Assembly: GCA_021325385.1 (NCBI GenBank)
Contig: JAJPHH010000028.1
Coordinates: 1-64,000 of the forward strand
Direction: 5' to 3'
From: Alphaproteobacteria bacterium
Lineage (GTDB): Bacteria > Pseudomonadota > Alphaproteobacteria > Rhizobiales > Beijerinckiaceae
DNA length: 64,000 nucleotides
Part shown: positions 61,822-64,000 of the stretch, one piece after another
Position numbering within the stretch: the first letter of the stretch is position 1
How the letters are laid out: each line of letters starts with the position of its first letter
Program-made: the position numbers and the translations under genes
Notes under the pieces: generated by a model
What the model was told of the DNA's origin: nothing
What the model saw: the letters and a program-made list of their open reading frames with translations, nothing else
Database searches by the model: none

Positions 61822-63405
61822 ATGCCTGAACCGAACCCTGTCGCGCGCCGGCGCACCTTCGCCATTATTTCGCATCCGGACGCCGGCAAAACGACCCTGA
61901 CCGAGAAGATGCTGCTGTTCGGCGGCGCGATCCAGCTCGCCGGCGAAGTGCGCGCCAAGGCCAATCGCCGCCAGACCCGCTCCGACTGGATGGATATCGA
62001 GCGGGCGCGGGGCATTTCCGTCGTAACGTCCGTCATGACTTTCGAATATGCCGATTGCGTCTTCAACCTGCTCGACACGCCCGGCCACGAGGACTTTTCC
62101 GAGGACACTTACCGCACGCTGACCGCGGTCGATTCCGCGGTGATGGTGATCGACGCGGCCAAGGGCATCGAGGCGCGCACCTTGAAGCTGTTCGAGGTCT
62201 GCCGCCTGCGCGACATCCCGATCGTCACCTTCATCAACAAGATGGACCGGGAGACGCGCGACCCGTTCGATCTGCTCGACGAGATCGAAAAGACCCTCGC
62301 CTTGGACACGGCGCCGATCACCTTTCCGATCGGCCGCGGCCGCGCTTTGGCCGGCGCCTACGATCTGCGCGCCCGGCGCGTGCGGCCGCTGGCGAAAGAA
62401 GCGGAGGCGTTTCAGGTCAACGGGCCCGAAGATTCGCGCATCGCCGCCATGCTGCCGGAAGTCGAGCGGGCGCAAGCGATCGAGGAATTGGCGCTCGCCG
62501 TCGAAGGTTGCCGGCCGTTCGACAGGCAGTCGTTTCTCGAAGGCCATTTGACGCCGGTTTTGTTCGGCAGCGCGTTGAAGGATTTCGGCGTGAGGGACCT
62601 GATCGACGCAATGGCCGAATTCGCGCCGCCGCCGCGCGCGCAAGCAGCGGAGGGGCGGATCGTCGCCGCCAATGAGCCGAAAATGACCGGCTTCGTGTTC
62701 AAGATCCAGGCGAATATGGACCCGAACCATCGCGACCGCATCGCCTTCACCCGCATCTGCTCGGGCAAGCTCGTGCGGGGGATGCGGGCGAAGCTCGTGC
62801 GCACCGGCAAGTCCATCACCCTGTCGGCGCCGCAATTCTTCTTCGCGCAGGACCGCTCGATCGCGGACGAAGCCTATGCCGGCGACGTCGTCGGCATTCC
62901 GAATCACGGTCTGCTCCGTATCGGCGATACGCTCTCGGAAGGCGAGGACATCGTCTTTCGCGGCGTGCCGAGCTTCGCGCCGGAAATCCTGCGTCGGGTC
63001 AAGCTCGCCGACGCGATGAAGGCCAAGAAGCTGCGCGAAGCCCTGCAGCAGATGGCCGAGGAGGGCGTCGTGCAGGTGTTTAACCCGTATGACGGCGCGG
63101 CGGCGATCGTCGGCGTCGTCGGCGCATTGCAGCTCGACGTGCTGGCGGAGCGGCTCGACGCCGAATACGGATTGCCGGTCTCGTTCGAGCAAAGCCGGTT
63201 CGAAGTCTGCCGCTGGGTGAGCTCCGACAGCCGCGCCGAGCTCGACAAGTTCATCAGCGCCTTCCCGTCCTCGATCGCCGCCGATCTCGATGGCGCGCCG
63301 GTCTTCATGGCGTCGAGCGCGTTCAATCTCAGGTACGAGCAGGAGCGCTGGCCGCAGATCAAATTTGCAGATGTGAAGGACTATCAGAAAGCCAAAGCGG
63401 ACTGA
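61822..63405 (+). CDS. prfC: Peptide chain release factor 3
   Basis: A 527-residue GTPase, close to the 529 of E. coli. G1 is SHPDAGKTT at residues 17-25, G3 lies in DTPGHEDFSEDTYR and G4 in FINKMDRE. The GVVQVFNPYDGAAAIVGVVG and ERLDAEYGLPVSFE regions match domains II and III. It recycles RF1 and RF2 from ribosomes after termination. It is divergent from trmJ with a 217-bp gap. Confidence 0.97.
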   Translation: MPEPNPVARRRTFAIISHPDAGKTTLTEKMLLFGGAIQLAGEVRAKANRRQTRSDWMDIERARGISVVTSVMTFEYADCVFNLLDTPGHEDFSEDTYRTLTAVDSAVMVIDAAKGIEARTLKLFEVCRLRDIPIVTFINKMDRETRDPFDLLDEIEKTLALDTAPITFPIGRGRALAGAYDLRARRVRPLAKEAEAFQVNGPEDSRIAAMLPEVERAQAIEELALAVEGCRPFDRQSFLEGHLTPVLFGSALKDFGVRDLIDAMAEFAPPPRAQAAEGRIVAANEPKMTGFVFKIQANMDPNHRDRIAFTRICSGKLVRGMRAKLVRTGKSITLSAPQFFFAQDRSIADEAYAGDVVGIPNHGLLRIGDTLSEGEDIVFRGVPSFAPEILRRVKLADAMKAKKLREALQQMAEEGVVQVFNPYDGAAAIVGVVGALQLDVLAERLDAEYGLPVSFEQSRFEVCRWVSSDSRAELDKFISAFPSSIAADLDGAPVFMASSAFNLRYEQERWPQIKFADVKDYQKAKAD

Positions 63406-63636
63406 CAGCGGCCGGCATGCGCCTCGTTCAGCGCCTCCGAAGCCATTCTCGAGCTAAGTCTAGCTTCGACTCGCCTCCGGCGGGGTCGAACAAGGAGAGG
63501 GACGGTTGGATCGCGGCCCTAGCGGCAGGATGATTGCGTGGACCCCCAAAGGGGCTCAGTGCGAGCGTTTCGATAAGTTCTTCTACCGACGTTCCGCCCT
63601 GGCTATAATTCCATTCCGAAGAGGCAGAAACACGCC

Positions 63637-63858
63637 ATGGCAGAGACCGACAAACAGAAGCTCATCCGCCAATACGCAGCCGGCGAAATCGCCTGGCATG
63701 CGCTGCGTGAGCGCGGCTTTCGCGATTACGTCGAGGTGCTCGGCATTCTCGGCGAACTCGGCTTGCGTCCGCCAATCGCGCCGATGGAGGGCCCCAATGC
63801 CGAGGCCCGCCGGCGCGGACGCGCGGTGATCCGCGAAGCCTTGCGGGCGCGCAAGTGA
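63637..63858 (+). CDS. Small antitoxin-like protein
   Basis: A 73-residue acidic-basic helical protein (MAETDKQKLIRQYAAGEIAW; RERGFRDYVEVLGILGELGL) that precedes a PIN-like gene with a GTGA overlap. Size, position and the coupled start fit an antitoxin, although I cannot name the family with certainty. GAAGAGGC lies upstream of the ATG as a moderate ribosome site. Confidence 0.7.
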   Translation: MAETDKQKLIRQYAAGEIAWHALRERGFRDYVEVLGILGELGLRPPIAPMEGPNAEARRRGRAVIREALRARK

Positions 63859-64000
63859 CGAAGCCTTTCAGCCTGATTGTCACCGACACCTCGCCGTTGC
63901 TCACTTTGACGCTCGCCGATTCGCTTGACGCTTTGTTACGGCCAGAATTGCCCGTAAGCATACCGGATGCGGTCTATATTGAAGCCACGCGCGTGCATGG
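63855..64000 (+). CDS. PIN-like toxin, 5' part (cut by window end)
   Basis: Starts with GTG at 63855 overlapping the previous TGA. The visible 48 residues read MTKPFSLIVTDTSPLLTLTL, then a short helix and VSIPDAVYIEATRVH. A strand followed by TDTSPLLTL and the PDAVYIEA segment, carrying candidate metal-binding Asp and Glu, fit the start of a PIN-type (DUF3368-like) nuclease. The rest lies outside the window. Confidence 0.72.
   Translation, partial: MTKPFSLIVTDTSPLLTLTLADSLDALLRPELPVSIPDAVYIEATRVH

Overview
The window is 64 kb of high-GC DNA that reads as an alphaproteobacterial chromosome, most likely order Hyphomicrobiales. The evidence is a GAAC-N7-GAAC SOS box of the alphaproteobacterial LexA type, TTGA-N6-TCAA FixK/FnrL boxes, an NAD-linked molybdenum formate dehydrogenase in the fdsGBA-fdhD-fdsD order, and several small families typical of that group (DUF6111, DUF1285, MoxR/DUF58/DUF4159 blocks). 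Genus cannot be fixed by reading alone; a methylotroph or phototroph relative would fit. No rRNA, tRNA, CRISPR array, intact insertion sequence or prophage was recognised.

Layout. 1-7514 (minus strand): a sugar-acid operon running hydroxyacid dehydrogenase, GntR regulator, enolase-superfamily dehydratase, HpcH/HpaI aldolase, then a carbohydrate ABC transporter cut by the window start. 7818-12196: an RND efflux pump and its adaptor. 12698-16258: an AbrB-family membrane protein, an AidB-like acyl-CoA dehydrogenase and a cupredoxin. 16354-17550: a radical SAM protein related to spore photolyase, behind an SOS box. 18568-22084: a compact redox island. 22085-31511: a GNAT enzyme, then a LysR regulator, NAD-dependent formate dehydrogenase and an oxalate/formate-type MFS carrier. 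31628-40554: purA and purH with a septation protein, ModA and a molbindin behind a ModE-like box, and a catechol 2,3-dioxygenase. 41816-46723: the PrkA-YeaH-SpoVR stress operon. 46818-58046: an adenylate cyclase, a tightly overlapped DUF1285-NUDIX-DUF6111-CCA block and a MoxR/DUF58/DUF4159 block. 58064-64000: a VapBC pair, 3-oxoacid CoA-transferase, trmJ, prfC and the start of another toxin-antitoxin pair.

The part most worth attention is 18568-22084. Two convergent transcription units, each starting at a perfect FixK/FNR box, encode exported redox proteins. One unit holds an outer-membrane beta-barrel with an N-terminal c-type haem site (a Cyc2-like cytochrome-porin), a CHRD-domain protein and a small cytochrome c. 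The other holds a Tat-exported high-potential iron-sulfur protein, a broken CusF-like copper protein and a small exported protein. The box in front of the cytochrome-porin sits at exactly class II spacing from a TACAAT -10 element. With the cupredoxin at 15821-16258, the set resembles the parts list of outer-membrane Fe(II) oxidation in known iron oxidisers, but here under predicted oxygen control. This is inference from motifs and arrangement.

Molybdenum is a second thread: formate dehydrogenase needs a Mo cofactor, and a ModA/molbindin pair with a ModE-like operator lies 7 kb further on, without modB or modC in the window. Formate dehydrogenase plus the OFA-family carrier suggests formate or oxalate use. 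Short palindromic repeats recur in the gene gaps, including a possible MITE at 60619-60729.
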